64,000 nucleotides of DNA from assembly GCA_002375495.1 (NCBI GenBank), contig DFLU01000001.1:19737-83736 (forward strand). The letters run 5' to 3'. A program made the translations under genes and the position numbers. The DNA comes from Flavobacteriaceae bacterium UBA3611 (GTDB lineage Bacteria > Bacteroidota > Bacteroidia > Flavobacteriales > Flavobacteriaceae). Below the pieces are notes generated by a model, which was given only the letters and a program-made list of their open reading frames with translations, made no database searches and had not been told where the DNA came from. Below, one piece after another: positions 1 to 8,166 of this stretch (position 1 is the stretch's first letter; each line of letters starts with the position of its first letter).

Positions 1-1419
1 TTCAGCAATACGTTAAATGAAAAATTCACCTTTTTACCGGGAGCTTCTGAAACCCCATCTGAAATGCCAACTTCAGGGATTAAAATCGGTGTAACGGTCC
101 CTACCGATACACCCACTGGTAAAATTGCCTTCACCAATGCGCGTATCATTACCATGAAAGGAGATGAAGTGATGGGCAGTGGTACCATTATTATTGAAGG
201 AAATAAAATCATTGGGATGGGGCAGAAAATCGGAATTCCAGCCGATGCCAAGGTCTATGATGCTACCGGAAAGACCATTATGCCGGGCTTGGTAGACGCA
301 CACGCACATATAGGTGCGTTTCGATCTGGTATCCCGTCACAGCAAAATTGGCAATTTATGGCGAATCTTGCCTATGGTGTAACGACCGCACACGACCCTT
401 CAGCCAATACAGAAACAGTTTTTACACTTTCAGAATTACAGAAAACGGGCAGCCTTGTAGGACCTAGATTGTTTTCTACCGGATTTATTTTATACGGAGC
501 CGATGGCGATTTTAAAGCTGTTATCAATAATTTGGAAGATGCGCGAAGCAGTATCCGCAGAACAAAGGCATTTGGTGCCAAGAGTGTAAAAAGCTACAAT
601 CAGCCCAGAAGAGAGCAACGCCAGCAAGTATTGCAGGCAGCCCGTGAAGAAGGGATCAATGTGGTTCCTGAGGGTGGCTCCACCTTTTATCACAACATGA
701 CCATGGTTATCGACGGTCATACGGGGGTAGAACACAACATCCCAGTGGCACCTGTTTATAAAGATGTTTTGGAGGTATGGGGTAAGAGCGGAACGGGCTA
801 CACACCCACGCTCATTGTTAATTATGGCGGTTTAAACGGAGAGTATTTTTACTATCAACGTGACAATGTTTGGGAAAATGAAAAACTCCTCACCTTTTCA
901 CCTAGAGCGGTCATAGATTCCCGATCAAGACACAGAACAATGGTACCGCTTTCAGAATATGAAAACGGACATGTATTGGTCTCTAAAACGGCCAAACAAT
1001 TAAGTGATGCCGGCGTAAAAGTAAACATGGGAGCACACGGCCAATTGCAAGGTCTGGGAGCCCATTGGGAAACTTGGATGCTTGCCGCAGGGGGTATGAG
1101 CAATTTGGAAGCATTAAAAACAGCTACGATTAATGCAGCAGAATATATTGGAGCTGGAGATGATATTGGTTCTTTGGAAGTTGGGAAACTGGCAGATCTT
1201 ATTGTGTTGAATGAAAACCCATTAGAAAACATTGAAAACACGAATACCATTGAAATGGTGATGGTAAATGGTCGTCTTTACGATGCAGATACCATGAACG
1301 AGATTGGAAACAATGACAAAAAACGGAAGCCTTTTTGGTGGGAAGACAATAAACACAGTGAAGCGTTCCCATGGCATCAAGAAAGTAAAGGATTTTTGCA
1401 TATGGGCTGTAACCACTAA
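1..1419 (+). CDS. Amidohydrolase family protein, 5' end outside window (partial)
   Basis: Metal-dependent hydrolase of the amidohydrolase superfamily, imidazolonepropionase-like subgroup. The frame is open from base 1, so the gene starts left of the window and the ATG at 64 is probably internal. The metal-binding HxH lies in DAHAHIG (about 297-315), followed by the GVTTAHDP strand typical of the family; the C-terminal segment GSLEVGKLADLIVL (about 1170-1210) closes the composite sandwich. In flavobacteria such a domain is often the C-terminal half of a protein of about 1,000 residues with a TolB/PD40 propeller in front; that part cannot be seen here. The substrate is unknown. It ends 19 bp before the next gene, so co-transcription is possible. 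Confidence 0.85.
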   Translation, partial: FSNTLNEKFTFLPGASETPSEMPTSGIKIGVTVPTDTPTGKIAFTNARIITMKGDEVMGSGTIIIEGNKIIGMGQKIGIPADAKVYDATGKTIMPGLVDAHAHIGAFRSGIPSQQNWQFMANLAYGVTTAHDPSANTETVFTLSELQKTGSLVGPRLFSTGFILYGADGDFKAVINNLEDARSSIRRTKAFGAKSVKSYNQPRREQRQQVLQAAREEGINVVPEGGSTFYHNMTMVIDGHTGVEHNIPVAPVYKDVLEVWGKSGTGYTPTLIVNYGGLNGEYFYYQRDNVWENEKLLTFSPRAVIDSRSRHRTMVPLSEYENGHVLVSKTAKQLSDAGVKVNMGAHGQLQGLGAHWETWMLAAGGMSNLEALKTATINAAEYIGAGDDIGSLEVGKLADLIVLNENPLENIENTNTIEMVMVNGRLYDADTMNEIGNNDKKRKPFWWEDNKHSEAFPWHQESKGFLHMGCNH

Positions 1420-1438
1420 GTATTCATGAATTAAACAT

Positions 1439-1750
1439 ATGAATCTCCGCCCCTATTGGCAATTTTATAGATCTATTTTCCCGTTTATAGCGGCATTTGG
1501 CTTTGTTGTTTTAGTACTGTTTGGCGTACTGTGGGGGTATCTCCTATTCTGCACCCTAGCCTTTGGTATGGGTTTATTGGGGTTTCAATATTTTAGAAAA
1601 AATGAATTTTACAGCTATTACAACCTGGGCATTACCAAATGGCAGCTCGCAAAATCCGCATTCATCATCAATTTGTTGGTAGGACTTCCTATTTTTCTTG
1701 TTTGCCTGCCATTATTTCTATTCATATTTGGAAGTACTTCAATTACATAG
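1439..1750 (+). CDS. Small membrane protein paired with an ABC ATPase
   Basis: 103 residues with about three hydrophobic segments (residues 12-33, 35-48 and 73-99), separated by a short loop holding FRKNEFYSYYNLGITKWQ. No named family is recognised. Its stop codon lies inside the start region of the ABC ATPase gene (23 bp overlap with the TTG start chosen there), so the two are translationally coupled and the protein is probably the membrane partner of that ATPase. At 103 residues it is much shorter than a usual permease subunit; it may act as an oligomer or belong to a small-permease family. The function is inferred from position only. Confidence 0.7.
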   Translation: MNLRPYWQFYRSIFPFIAAFGFVVLVLFGVLWGYLLFCTLAFGMGLLGFQYFRKNEFYSYYNLGITKWQLAKSAFIINLLVGLPIFLVCLPLFLFIFGSTSIT

Positions 1751-2393
1751 TGCCGTTAAATCTTTTGGACGAAAAAAAATTGTTCGAGAAGTTTCTTTTC
1801 AAATTGAAAAGGGAACTATTGTTGGGCTCTTCGGAAGAAATGGTTCAGGAAAATCTACATTGCTGAAACTTCTTTTCGGGACTTTAAAGGCAGATGCACT
1901 TGAAGTTTCAATCGATGGGCAACTGGTGAGACCGTCTCAAGTAATTCCGAAGCAACTCATAGGGTATGCACCACAACACGGCTTTTTACCGAAGAATAGA
2001 AAGGTACGTGATATAATTCCGCTCTTTCACAGTTCCGAAGAAAAACAAGACGCTATTTTTTACGATTCGCATATTGCAACAATGACCCACAAATCAGTGG
2101 AACAGTTATCGCTTGGCGAATTAAAGTATTTTGAAGTGGTTTTACTTTCGCATCTGCCGCATCCTTTTTTGATGTTAGACGAGCCTTTTTCTATGCTCGA
2201 ACCACTTCATAAAGAGCGTTTGAAAGAATTCTTGGTTGCGCTTAAACAACTAAAAGGTATGTTGATAACCGACCATTATTATCAGGATGTGTTAGAAATT
2301 GCAGACCAAAATATTGTGATAAAGGAAGGTATCTCCTACCCGATCACCAACACCCAAGATTTGCAACGGTTTGAATACATTTCCAAAAAATAG
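1728..2393 (+). CDS. ABC transporter ATP-binding protein
   Basis: ATPase subunit of an ABC transporter, 221 residues from the TTG at 1728. Walker A GRNGSGKST is at 36-44, signature LSLGE (instead of LSGGQ) at 127-131, Walker B FLMLDE at 147-152 and the switch histidine in ITDH at 183. No ATG lies near the N-terminus. TTG at 1728 gives the usual start of the family (a strand, then SAVKSFG.KK, then the Walker A loop); a further TTG at 1698 would add ten unrelated residues. The 23-bp overlap with the small membrane protein gene suggests a two-gene exporter. The substrate cannot be read from the sequence. Confidence 0.85.
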   Translation: MEVLQLHSAVKSFGRKKIVREVSFQIEKGTIVGLFGRNGSGKSTLLKLLFGTLKADALEVSIDGQLVRPSQVIPKQLIGYAPQHGFLPKNRKVRDIIPLFHSSEEKQDAIFYDSHIATMTHKSVEQLSLGELKYFEVVLLSHLPHPFLMLDEPFSMLEPLHKERLKEFLVALKQLKGMLITDHYYQDVLEIADQNIVIKEGISYPITNTQDLQRFEYISKK

Positions 2394-2410
2394 GCGCTAC
2401 AAAAAACATA

Positions 2411-2439
2411 AAAAAGACCCCAATTTCTTGAGGTCTTTT
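2411..2439. terminator. Bidirectional intrinsic terminator
   Basis: Stem AAAAGACCCCAA / TTGAGGTCTTTT with one mismatch and a short loop, A-tract on one side and T-tract on the other. It lies between the convergent ends of the ABC ATPase and fasciclin genes and can serve both. Confidence 0.8.
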
Positions 2440-2467
2440 CTACTTACTTAACTTATGTAAAAGGAGA

Positions 2468-3097
2468 TTATCCTTTTGGCATAACTACCTTGTCGATAGC
2501 GTGTATCACTCCGTTAGAAGCATCTACATCAGCCATCACTACAGTAGCCATTTTTCCTTTTCCATCTTTTACCATTACTTTACCATCTTTTAGAGAAAGT
2601 ACAAGATTTTCTCCTGCTAAGGTAGTAACGTTATAAGCGTTATTGTTGTCGTTAATCGCTTTAATTACAGCATCGGCTTTCCACTCTCCACTTACTACGT
2701 GATATTTTAGCAAGTTTTGTAGTTTCGCTTTATTATCATCATTCATAAGCATGTCCATGCTTGCTGCAGGAACAGCTGCAAACGCATCATTGGTAGGTGC
2801 AAATACGGTGTATTCACCTTCTTCCATAAAGGTCGTTGCAAGATCTGCTTGCTTTAATGCAGCTACTAAGGTTGAAAAGTTTTCATTTTTCATTGCAATA
2901 GAAGCGATTGAATTTTCTCTCATCTTCATTTTTTCAGCCTCCATCATTTTAGCTTCCTCATCAGCCTTCATTTTGGCTTCCATTTCCATCTTTTCCTGTT
3001 CAGCTTTTGCTTCAGCTTCTTTCTTTTTTCCATCGTCACAGGCCGCGAATAACATAGCAACTACAGCTAGTGACATACATAATTTCATTATTTTCAT
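2468..3097 (-). CDS. Fasciclin (FAS1) domain lipoprotein
   Basis: Exported lipoprotein, 209 residues. A signal peptide ends in the lipobox LFAAC (Cys20). Residues 21-62 are a highly charged Lys/Glu/Met-rich helix, probably a coiled-coil spacer. One FAS1 domain covers about residues 65-209, with the typical motifs TVFAPTNDAFAA and NGVIHAIDKVVMP. FAS1 domains mediate adhesion in many secreted proteins; the role here is unknown. A well-formed -7 box (TATCTTTG) 31 bp upstream supports the first ATG; a second Met at codon 4 is possible. It appears monocistronic, closed by the terminator at 2411-2439. Confidence 0.9.
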   Translation of the reverse strand: MKIMKLCMSLAVVAMLFAACDDGKKKEAEAKAEQEKMEMEAKMKADEEAKMMEAEKMKMRENSIASIAMKNENFSTLVAALKQADLATTFMEEGEYTVFAPTNDAFAAVPAASMDMLMNDDNKAKLQNLLKYHVVSGEWKADAVIKAINDNNNAYNVTTLAGENLVLSLKDGKVMVKDGKGKMATVVMADVDASNGVIHAIDKVVMPKG

Positions 3098-3127
3098 AGT
3101 ATTGTTGGTTTTATTAATTATTTATAT

Positions 3128-3135
3128 CAAAGATA
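3128..3135 (-). promoter_or_regulatory. -7 promoter box of the fasciclin gene
   Basis: Minus-strand TATCTTTG, an exact match to the Bacteroidota -7 consensus TAnnTTTG, giving a leader of roughly 25 nt. No clear -33 TTG is seen at the usual 17-23 bp distance. Confidence 0.55.
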
Positions 3136-3282
3136 GCGCGGTTTCCGTGCATATACTATTAACAATTCACTAATGTTACGTTAAATGATATGAGAAAAAT
3201 CAAGTTTTAGTTAAAAAAATTATGATGATCTTACAACTATTAAAGTTGTGTTACGGAATCTACGGCAACTGCCTAATTTTTG

Positions 3283-3290
3283 TATCTTTA
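3283..3290 (+). promoter_or_regulatory. Possible -7 box of the LysM protein gene
   Basis: TATCTTTA fits TAnnTTTG with one mismatch, 25 bp before the ATG at 3316. It makes the upstream TTG at 3280 an unlikely start. No good -33 element is visible. Confidence 0.4.
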
Positions 3291-3315
3291 TAAGCGTAAC
3301 ACTAAAACAAAAATT

Positions 3316-3693
3316 ATGGTCAAAGCAAAATATCAAAACGTCTTAGATTTAGGTGAAAAACTAAAAATCCAAAATGGAGACGTAAAGGTCGATGGAAACA
3401 AACTTCATATTACAGGAACTGCAAATACCCAATACGAGAAAAACCTTTTGTGGGACGAAATTAAAGCTTCTGGAGGTGAGAATCCGTCAGACATCATGGC
3501 CGATATTAAGGTAGCAGATACTACCGTATACGCGCGACATACTGTTGAAAGTGGTGAGTCACTCAGTAAAATTGCAAAGCACTACTATAAGGACCCGATG
3601 AAATACAACGCAATTTTTGAAGCCAACAGAGATAAATTAAAGAATCCTGATATGATCCATCCTGGACAAGAGTTAGTGATTCCGAATATATAA
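3316..3693 (+). CDS. LysM/BON-like protein (Kbp/YgaU type)
   Basis: 126 residues, no signal peptide, so probably cytoplasmic. The N-terminal half (about 10-65) resembles the BON-like part of potassium-binding protein Kbp (YgaU). The C-terminal half is a LysM domain: ARHTVESGESLSKIAKHYY to NPDMIHPGQELVIPN. The two-domain order matches Kbp; K+ binding is inferred from the family. The start ATG at 3316 is preferred over TTG 3280 because that TTG overlaps the start of the putative promoter. A strong terminator follows directly, so it is probably monocistronic. Confidence 0.85.
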   Translation: MVKAKYQNVLDLGEKLKIQNGDVKVDGNKLHITGTANTQYEKNLLWDEIKASGGENPSDIMADIKVADTTVYARHTVESGESLSKIAKHYYKDPMKYNAIFEANRDKLKNPDMIHPGQELVIPNI

Positions 3694-3714
3694 GTAGCAA
3701 GCTATTAAACAAAT

Positions 3715-3737
3715 CCCGCCTTAGTGCGGGTTTTTTT
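3715..3737 (+). terminator. Intrinsic terminator after the LysM gene
   Basis: Stem CCCGC / GCGGG with a 6-nt loop followed by seven T residues. Confidence 0.85.
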
Positions 3738-3746
3738 ATGTAAACC

Positions 3747-4505
3747 ATGGTAGCAGATATTTCTATTTGGTTACTTCTCGGCCTATTTGTGTTGGGCGCA
3801 GCGGCCTTTACACTTTCTACCATAAGTGGCGGTGGCGGAGCCTTAATGCAAATCCCAATACTCAATGCACTTCTCGGTACTGGACAAACTGCCCAAGTGA
3901 TTAATTTAGGAACGTTTATTAGCAGACCTTCTCGTATTATCATTTTTTGGAAATACATAAACTGGAAGGTATTTTGGTACTATGTGCCTTCTGCCATGTT
4001 GGGCGCCATATTCGCTGCCTGGCTGTTTTCTGAAGTAAAAATTTATTGGATTCAGTTGGTCGTGGGGCTATTTTTAGTCAGTACGCTAGTTCAATATCGG
4101 TTTGGAAAAAAAGAACGGTCGTTTCCCGTAGCGCTTTGGTATTTTATACCCCTCGGATTTTTCATTGCTATCATAGGTACATTTACCGGGGGTATGGGAC
4201 CGATTTTAAATCCGTTTCTATTAAACGCCGGAATCGATAAAGAAGAGTTGATTGGTACCAAGAGTGCCCAAAGTTTCTTTTTAGGAATTGCACAAATAGG
4301 GAGCTATGCATTTTTTGGTTTACTCACCACCAAACTTTGGATACTGGGTATTGCGATGGGATTAGGTGCCATTGTGGGAAATCTTATAGGAAAATGGCTG
4401 TTACAACGTATGAGCAAATTGGCATTTAGACGTTGGCTGATCACTATCATGGTATTATCAGGAATTGTGCTGATCGTGAAAGCTATTTCTGAAATTGTGA
4501 GTTAA
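3747..4505 (+). CDS. TauE/SafE (TSUP) family permease
   Basis: Inner-membrane protein of 252 residues with about eight hydrophobic segments, belonging to the sulfite-exporter/sulfonate-permease family (TSUP). Family features are the first helix followed by STISGGGGALMQIP (about 27-42) and the mirrored second-half motif IIGTFTGGMGPILNP (about 140-155). The family moves organic and inorganic sulfur anions; substrate and direction are not evident. It starts just after the LysM terminator, with no other gene in an operon downstream. Confidence 0.85.
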   Translation: MVADISIWLLLGLFVLGAAAFTLSTISGGGGALMQIPILNALLGTGQTAQVINLGTFISRPSRIIIFWKYINWKVFWYYVPSAMLGAIFAAWLFSEVKIYWIQLVVGLFLVSTLVQYRFGKKERSFPVALWYFIPLGFFIAIIGTFTGGMGPILNPFLLNAGIDKEELIGTKSAQSFFLGIAQIGSYAFFGLLTTKLWILGIAMGLGAIVGNLIGKWLLQRMSKLAFRRWLITIMVLSGIVLIVKAISEIVS

Positions 4506-4540
4506 ATTTTTAATTAGCCTCAATTACAATTTTGGAAGAA

Positions 4541-4627
4541 ATGAAATTAAGAAAGCCCGCAAGCGTAAGACCGGAATTGAAGAAGAACAAAACCGCATTG
4601 ACGGGTAATAAAAAGACCGCTTTTTAA
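4541..4627 (+). CDS. Possible 28-residue basic peptide
   Basis: A short frame from ATG 4541 to TAA 4627, encoding a Lys/Arg-rich peptide (10 of 28 residues basic) without hydrophobic segment. It lies between the permease and the Hsp20 terminator, and its 3' end runs through that terminator. Coding status is uncertain: no recognised family, and a frame of this length can arise by chance. Confidence 0.25.
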   Translation: MKLRKPASVRPELKKNKTALTGNKKTAF

Positions 4628-4635
4628 GGCGGTCT
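4608..4635 (-). terminator. Intrinsic terminator of the Hsp20 gene
   Basis: Stem AGACCGC / GCGGTCT, and on the minus strand a following TTTTTATT tract, 26 bp after the Hsp20 stop codon. Confidence 0.8.
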
Positions 4636-4660
4636 CTTTAGTTCTAAGTTAAAAAATTAC

Positions 4661-5137
4661 TTAAGAAATTTTAATGGTTCTTGCTGGCTTTTTCTTAGCC
4701 TCTTCTTTCTTCGGAAGTGTTAATTTTAAAATACCATCTTCATACGAAGCTTTGATATGTTCTGCATCTACAGACTCTGGCAGTGTAAAACTTCTGTTGA
4801 AAGAAGCGTATTCAAACTCTTTTCGAGTGAATGTGTCTTCCTCATTTGAAGTTTCGTTTTTCATTTCAGAAGAAATGGAAAGTACTTGATTGTCTATCTC
4901 TACTTTAAAATCTTCTTTTTTCATGCCAGGTGCCGCTAGATGCACAGAGAAATAATCATCTGTTTCTGAAATATTGACTTTCGGCAGGCTTAAACCAGTG
5001 TTGAAATTCGATTTAAAAACGCTTGGCAAATCATTGCTGAACATTTCATCAATCCATGAAGACCATGTCGGGAAGGTTCCCACCATGCCTTTGTTTGCCA
5101 AACTTCCATTTTTTTCGCTTTTTACTAATTTGTTCAT
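4661..5137 (-). CDS. Hsp20/alpha-crystallin small heat-shock protein
   Basis: Small heat-shock chaperone, 158 residues, that holds unfolding proteins in a refoldable state in the cytoplasm. The alpha-crystallin domain spans about residues 48-145 (from PKVNISETDDYFSVHLAAPG through FNRSFTLPESVD to GILKLTLPK). The C-terminal RTIKIS carries the I-x-I tail that binds neighbouring subunits. Single gene with its own promoter (5167-5196) and terminator. Confidence 0.95.
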   Translation of the reverse strand: MNKLVKSEKNGSLANKGMVGTFPTWSSWIDEMFSNDLPSVFKSNFNTGLSLPKVNISETDDYFSVHLAAPGMKKEDFKVEIDNQVLSISSEMKNETSNEEDTFTRKEFEYASFNRSFTLPESVDAEHIKASYEDGILKLTLPKKEEAKKKPARTIKIS

Positions 5138-5166
5138 GATAAAAAAATTTTAGTTAGACTTAATTT

Positions 5167-5196
5167 CAACCATAAAAATGCAACTAGTGTTCCAAA
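5167..5196 (-). promoter_or_regulatory. Promoter of the Hsp20 gene
   Basis: Minus-strand TTTG (-33), 18 bp, then TATGGTTG (-7, one mismatch to TAnnTTTG), giving a leader of about 25 nt. No CIRCE-type inverted repeat is visible nearby. Confidence 0.5.
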
Positions 5197-5320
5197 AGAA
5201 ACAAATGACATGATTGAAATAAAAAATTATCAATTTTTAAAAACTAGAGATGCTATTAAAAGGAAATTTTAACAATTGAGCGTATTATAATGAAAAAATG
5301 TCACTGAAAAAATTTCAGTT

Positions 5321-6787
5321 TTAGAGTCCGCTGATATATCCACCATACACATCTTTAAATCGAAGACCATCACTCAGACTATACTTACTTAACTTTTTGA
5401 ATTCTACCAAGGCCCATAAGATTACCTCTTTAAAAAATGGCTTATCTTTTTCAGCAATATCTGGTACATAATTCTCCAATAATTCGTCTAGCGGTTCTAT
5501 TCGGTCTAGTTGAAGTTGAAATTGGTCATCGTCATAGGTATCTAGCAGTTCAAATCCGCCTGTTTGTTCAAAAAACCAACCTACAACCTCTTCGTAAGGG
5601 TCTGCATCTCCTTCTTTCTGAAGTTTTTCAATCTTCGGAAAATAATTTAAAAATTGATGTTTTACGGCATCTGCAATGAGTTGCCTAGCAACCTCGTTGG
5701 CACCTTCTTGCTCACCTTCGTACACCAATTCTACTTTTCCAGTAATGGCGGGCACTATGCCCATAAAGTCACTTAAACGCACATTAGTTTGCTCATCTCC
5801 ATTGGTTAATGCTCTTCGCTCTGCGGTGCTCAATAAATTTTCGAATGCAGTGATACTCAATCGTGCGCTCACACCACTTTTAGCATCGATAAATTCGCTG
5901 TCTCGTGCTTCAAAACTTATCTGCTCCACAATATCTTTTGCTAATTCTGGAACATAGATATTTGCTTTTTCTTCAATCGCTTGAGCTGTTTCCTGTTCAG
6001 TAATGGTTCGAGCCACATCTAAGCTTTCTGGGTAATGCGTAAGAATCTGGGAACCAATTCGATCTTTCAGCGGTGTTACAATGCTACCCCTATTGGTGTA
6101 GTCTTCAGGGTTTGCCGTAAATACAAATTGAATATCCATAGGCAATCGCAGTTTGAATCCGCGAATCTGTATATCACCTTCCTGCAGAATATTGAACAAT
6201 GCTACCTGTATCCGGGCTTGTAAGTCTGGCAGTTCGTTAATCACAAAAATACAACGATTGGCACGTGGAATCATTCCGAAGTGAATCACACGGTCATCTG
6301 CGTATGTCAGCTTCATATTTACTGCTTTTATTGGGTCTACATCGCCTATGATATCTGCAACGGTCACATCTGGGGTTGCTAATTTTTCAGCAAACCGATC
6401 GTCTCTATGCAGCCAAGAAATCGGGGTTTCGTCTCCTTTTTCTGATATAAGTTCTTTGGCGTACCTCGAAATGGGCCGAAATGGGTCATCGTTTATTTCA
6501 CTTCCTTCCACCACAGGCACATATTCATCTAACAGTGAGACCATCTGTCTCGCCAAACGTGTTTTTGCTTGTCCGCGCAGTCCTAGCAAATTGATGTTAT
6601 GCTTCGAGAGAATAGCACGTTCAAGTTCAGGGATAACAGTGTACTCATACCCATGAATACCTTCAAAAACCACTTCTTTCTTCATGATTTTTTGAAGTAG
6701 ATTGCGTCGAAGTTCTTCTTTGATTGTCTGGTACTCGAAGCCAGCTTTCTTCAGCTGGGCGAACGTTTTTATGTTTTCTATTTTCAT
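5321..6787 (-). CDS. MoxR-like AAA+ ATPase (Mg-chelatase type)
   Basis: AAA+ ATPase of 488 residues, related to magnesium-chelatase subunit I and the MoxR/RavA group. Walker A GLRGQAKT is at 69-76 (Arg in place of the more common Pro), Walker B IFVINE at 180-185, and a sensor-1 Asn follows in FVFTANPEDY. It lies 94 bp downstream of a VWA-domain gene on the same strand; ATPase/VWA pairs act together as chaperones for assembly or metal insertion. The order VWA first, ATPase second is the reverse of many MoxR operons. The client is unknown. The gap between them holds a large hairpin (6801-6880). Confidence 0.9.
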   Translation of the reverse strand: MKIENIKTFAQLKKAGFEYQTIKEELRRNLLQKIMKKEVVFEGIHGYEYTVIPELERAILSKHNINLLGLRGQAKTRLARQMVSLLDEYVPVVEGSEINDDPFRPISRYAKELISEKGDETPISWLHRDDRFAEKLATPDVTVADIIGDVDPIKAVNMKLTYADDRVIHFGMIPRANRCIFVINELPDLQARIQVALFNILQEGDIQIRGFKLRLPMDIQFVFTANPEDYTNRGSIVTPLKDRIGSQILTHYPESLDVARTITEQETAQAIEEKANIYVPELAKDIVEQISFEARDSEFIDAKSGVSARLSITAFENLLSTAERRALTNGDEQTNVRLSDFMGIVPAITGKVELVYEGEQEGANEVARQLIADAVKHQFLNYFPKIEKLQKEGDADPYEEVVGWFFEQTGGFELLDTYDDDQFQLQLDRIEPLDELLENYVPDIAEKDKPFFKEVILWALVEFKKLSKYSLSDGLRFKDVYGGYISGL

Positions 6788-6800
6788 ATGTTATTAAAAT

Positions 6801-6880
6801 GGATTCTCCCCTTGAGGGGAGTTAGAGGGGTGTTCACTTAAACACAACATCCCCCTACTCCCCTTCAAAGGGGGAATTCT
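6801..6880. repeat. REP-like G/C-block hairpin between VWA and ATPase genes
   Basis: Two arms of about 33 bp, each with C/G blocks (CTCCCCTTGAGGGGAG on the left, CTCCCCTTCAAAGGGGG on the right), are mutually complementary at about 80 percent and can form a long stem around a loop near 6835-6845. Such elements occur interspersed in flavobacterial genomes. Within this operon it may end part of the transcripts or stabilise the upstream VWA message. Confidence 0.7.
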
Positions 6881-6881
6881 A

Positions 6882-8021
6882 TTATCTTATTTTTCGTTTT
6901 CTGTTGTTCTCGTAATCTGTAAAAATCATCTCACCCAGCCCTTGCAACCCTGTGTAAAACGCCTTCCCTTGGTTGGCTTCGGTAAAATGATCTACAAATT
7001 GCTGTAAATATGGGTCGCTCGCAATCATGAATGTGGTAATGGGAATATGCAATTTTCGTGCTTGCGCAGCCATCATATAACACTTATTCACGATGTACTC
7101 ATCTAAGCCGTTACTGTTTTTGTAATAACGTCCGTCTGGTAGCCGTAAACAGCTTGGTTTACCATCGGTAATCATGAATATTTGTTTGTTTGTATTTCGT
7201 TTGCGCCGCAACATATCCATAGCGAGTTGCAACCCGGCGACTGTGTTAGTGTGGTACGGCCCCACGTTTAAATACGGTAAATCCTTGATTTTTATGGGCC
7301 ATGCATCGTTTCCGAACACCAAAATGTCGAGTGTATCTTTCGGGTAACGGGTGGTGATCAATTCTGAAAGCGCCATGGCAACTTTCTTGGCAGGTGTAAT
7401 TCTATCTTCGCCATACAGTATCATACTGTGACTTATGTCAATCATGAGCACGGTACTCATTTGGGCCTTGAACATGGTTTCTTCTACTACCAGATCATTT
7501 TCAGTGAGATGTAAGTCACCAATACCATGATTTATTTGGGCATTCTTCAGACTTTCAGTCATAGAGATACGTTCTAAAGAATCACCAAATTGATAATTTC
7601 TAAACTCGCCCGATTGCTCGTCTCCTCTACCTGTGTACTTCGATTTATGGTTACCTAGACCACCTCGCTTTAATTTTCCAAAAATCTGTTCCAACGCCCG
7701 TTTCCGCAGTGAGCGTTCCAACTTTTCAGTAATAGAAACTTTACCATCTCCTTTTCCCTTTCCGCTACCATCTGGCCGAAACTCTTCCCGAATGAATCCA
7801 CGTTCCTTTAATTCTTCTATAAAATCGTCGATGGTATAGTCTGGTGTAGTAAGCTTGTATTCGTTGTCCAATTGTCGCAACCAGTCTATTGCCTCGTCAA
7901 AATCTCCCGAGGTGTGTGTTATTAACTCTTGGAATATCTCAAAAAGCCGCTCAAAGATAGACTGCTCTTTTGGGGTATGTTTGGTAAAAACGAAACCAGT
8001 TTTAGGAGGTTGCTTTTTCAT
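6882..8021 (-). CDS. VWA-domain protein, partner of the MoxR-like ATPase
   Basis: 379 residues, no signal peptide. The von Willebrand A domain starts near residue 188; the MIDAS metal site begins with DISHS (195-199), and later MIDAS elements lie in TNTVAG and ITDGKPS. The N-terminal 185 residues are charged, with a Gly/Lys-rich linker (residues 84-94). In the family, the VWA protein binds targets through the MIDAS and the AAA+ partner supplies ATP-driven remodelling. It is the first gene of a two-gene operon. Confidence 0.9.
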   Translation of the reverse strand: MKKQPPKTGFVFTKHTPKEQSIFERLFEIFQELITHTSGDFDEAIDWLRQLDNEYKLTTPDYTIDDFIEELKERGFIREEFRPDGSGKGKGDGKVSITEKLERSLRKRALEQIFGKLKRGGLGNHKSKYTGRGDEQSGEFRNYQFGDSLERISMTESLKNAQINHGIGDLHLTENDLVVEETMFKAQMSTVLMIDISHSMILYGEDRITPAKKVAMALSELITTRYPKDTLDILVFGNDAWPIKIKDLPYLNVGPYHTNTVAGLQLAMDMLRRKRNTNKQIFMITDGKPSCLRLPDGRYYKNSNGLDEYIVNKCYMMAAQARKLHIPITTFMIASDPYLQQFVDHFTEANQGKAFYTGLQGLGEMIFTDYENNRKRKIR

Positions 8022-8135
8022 TTCTTAAAAATACCATATTTCTGTGTAGGAAAGGTATTCGTTTTGTTAAACAAAAGTTAGAATCTTCAAAATGCAATAA
8101 GAATGAAAGTGGTTCGCTCCCTTTTTGAATTTTAG

Positions 8136-8143
8136 TATCTTTA
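8136..8143 (+). promoter_or_regulatory. -7 box of the BNR-protein operon
   Basis: TATCTTTA, one mismatch from TAnnTTTG, 23 bp before the ATG at 8167. No TTG at the standard -33 distance. Confidence 0.45.
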
Positions 8144-8166
8144 GGCTTCTTTAAAATTTACCAACC

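Noticed and set aside
3280..3315. TTG start for the LysM protein
   Set aside because: It overlaps a probable -7 box, and ATG 3316 gives a normal N-terminus.
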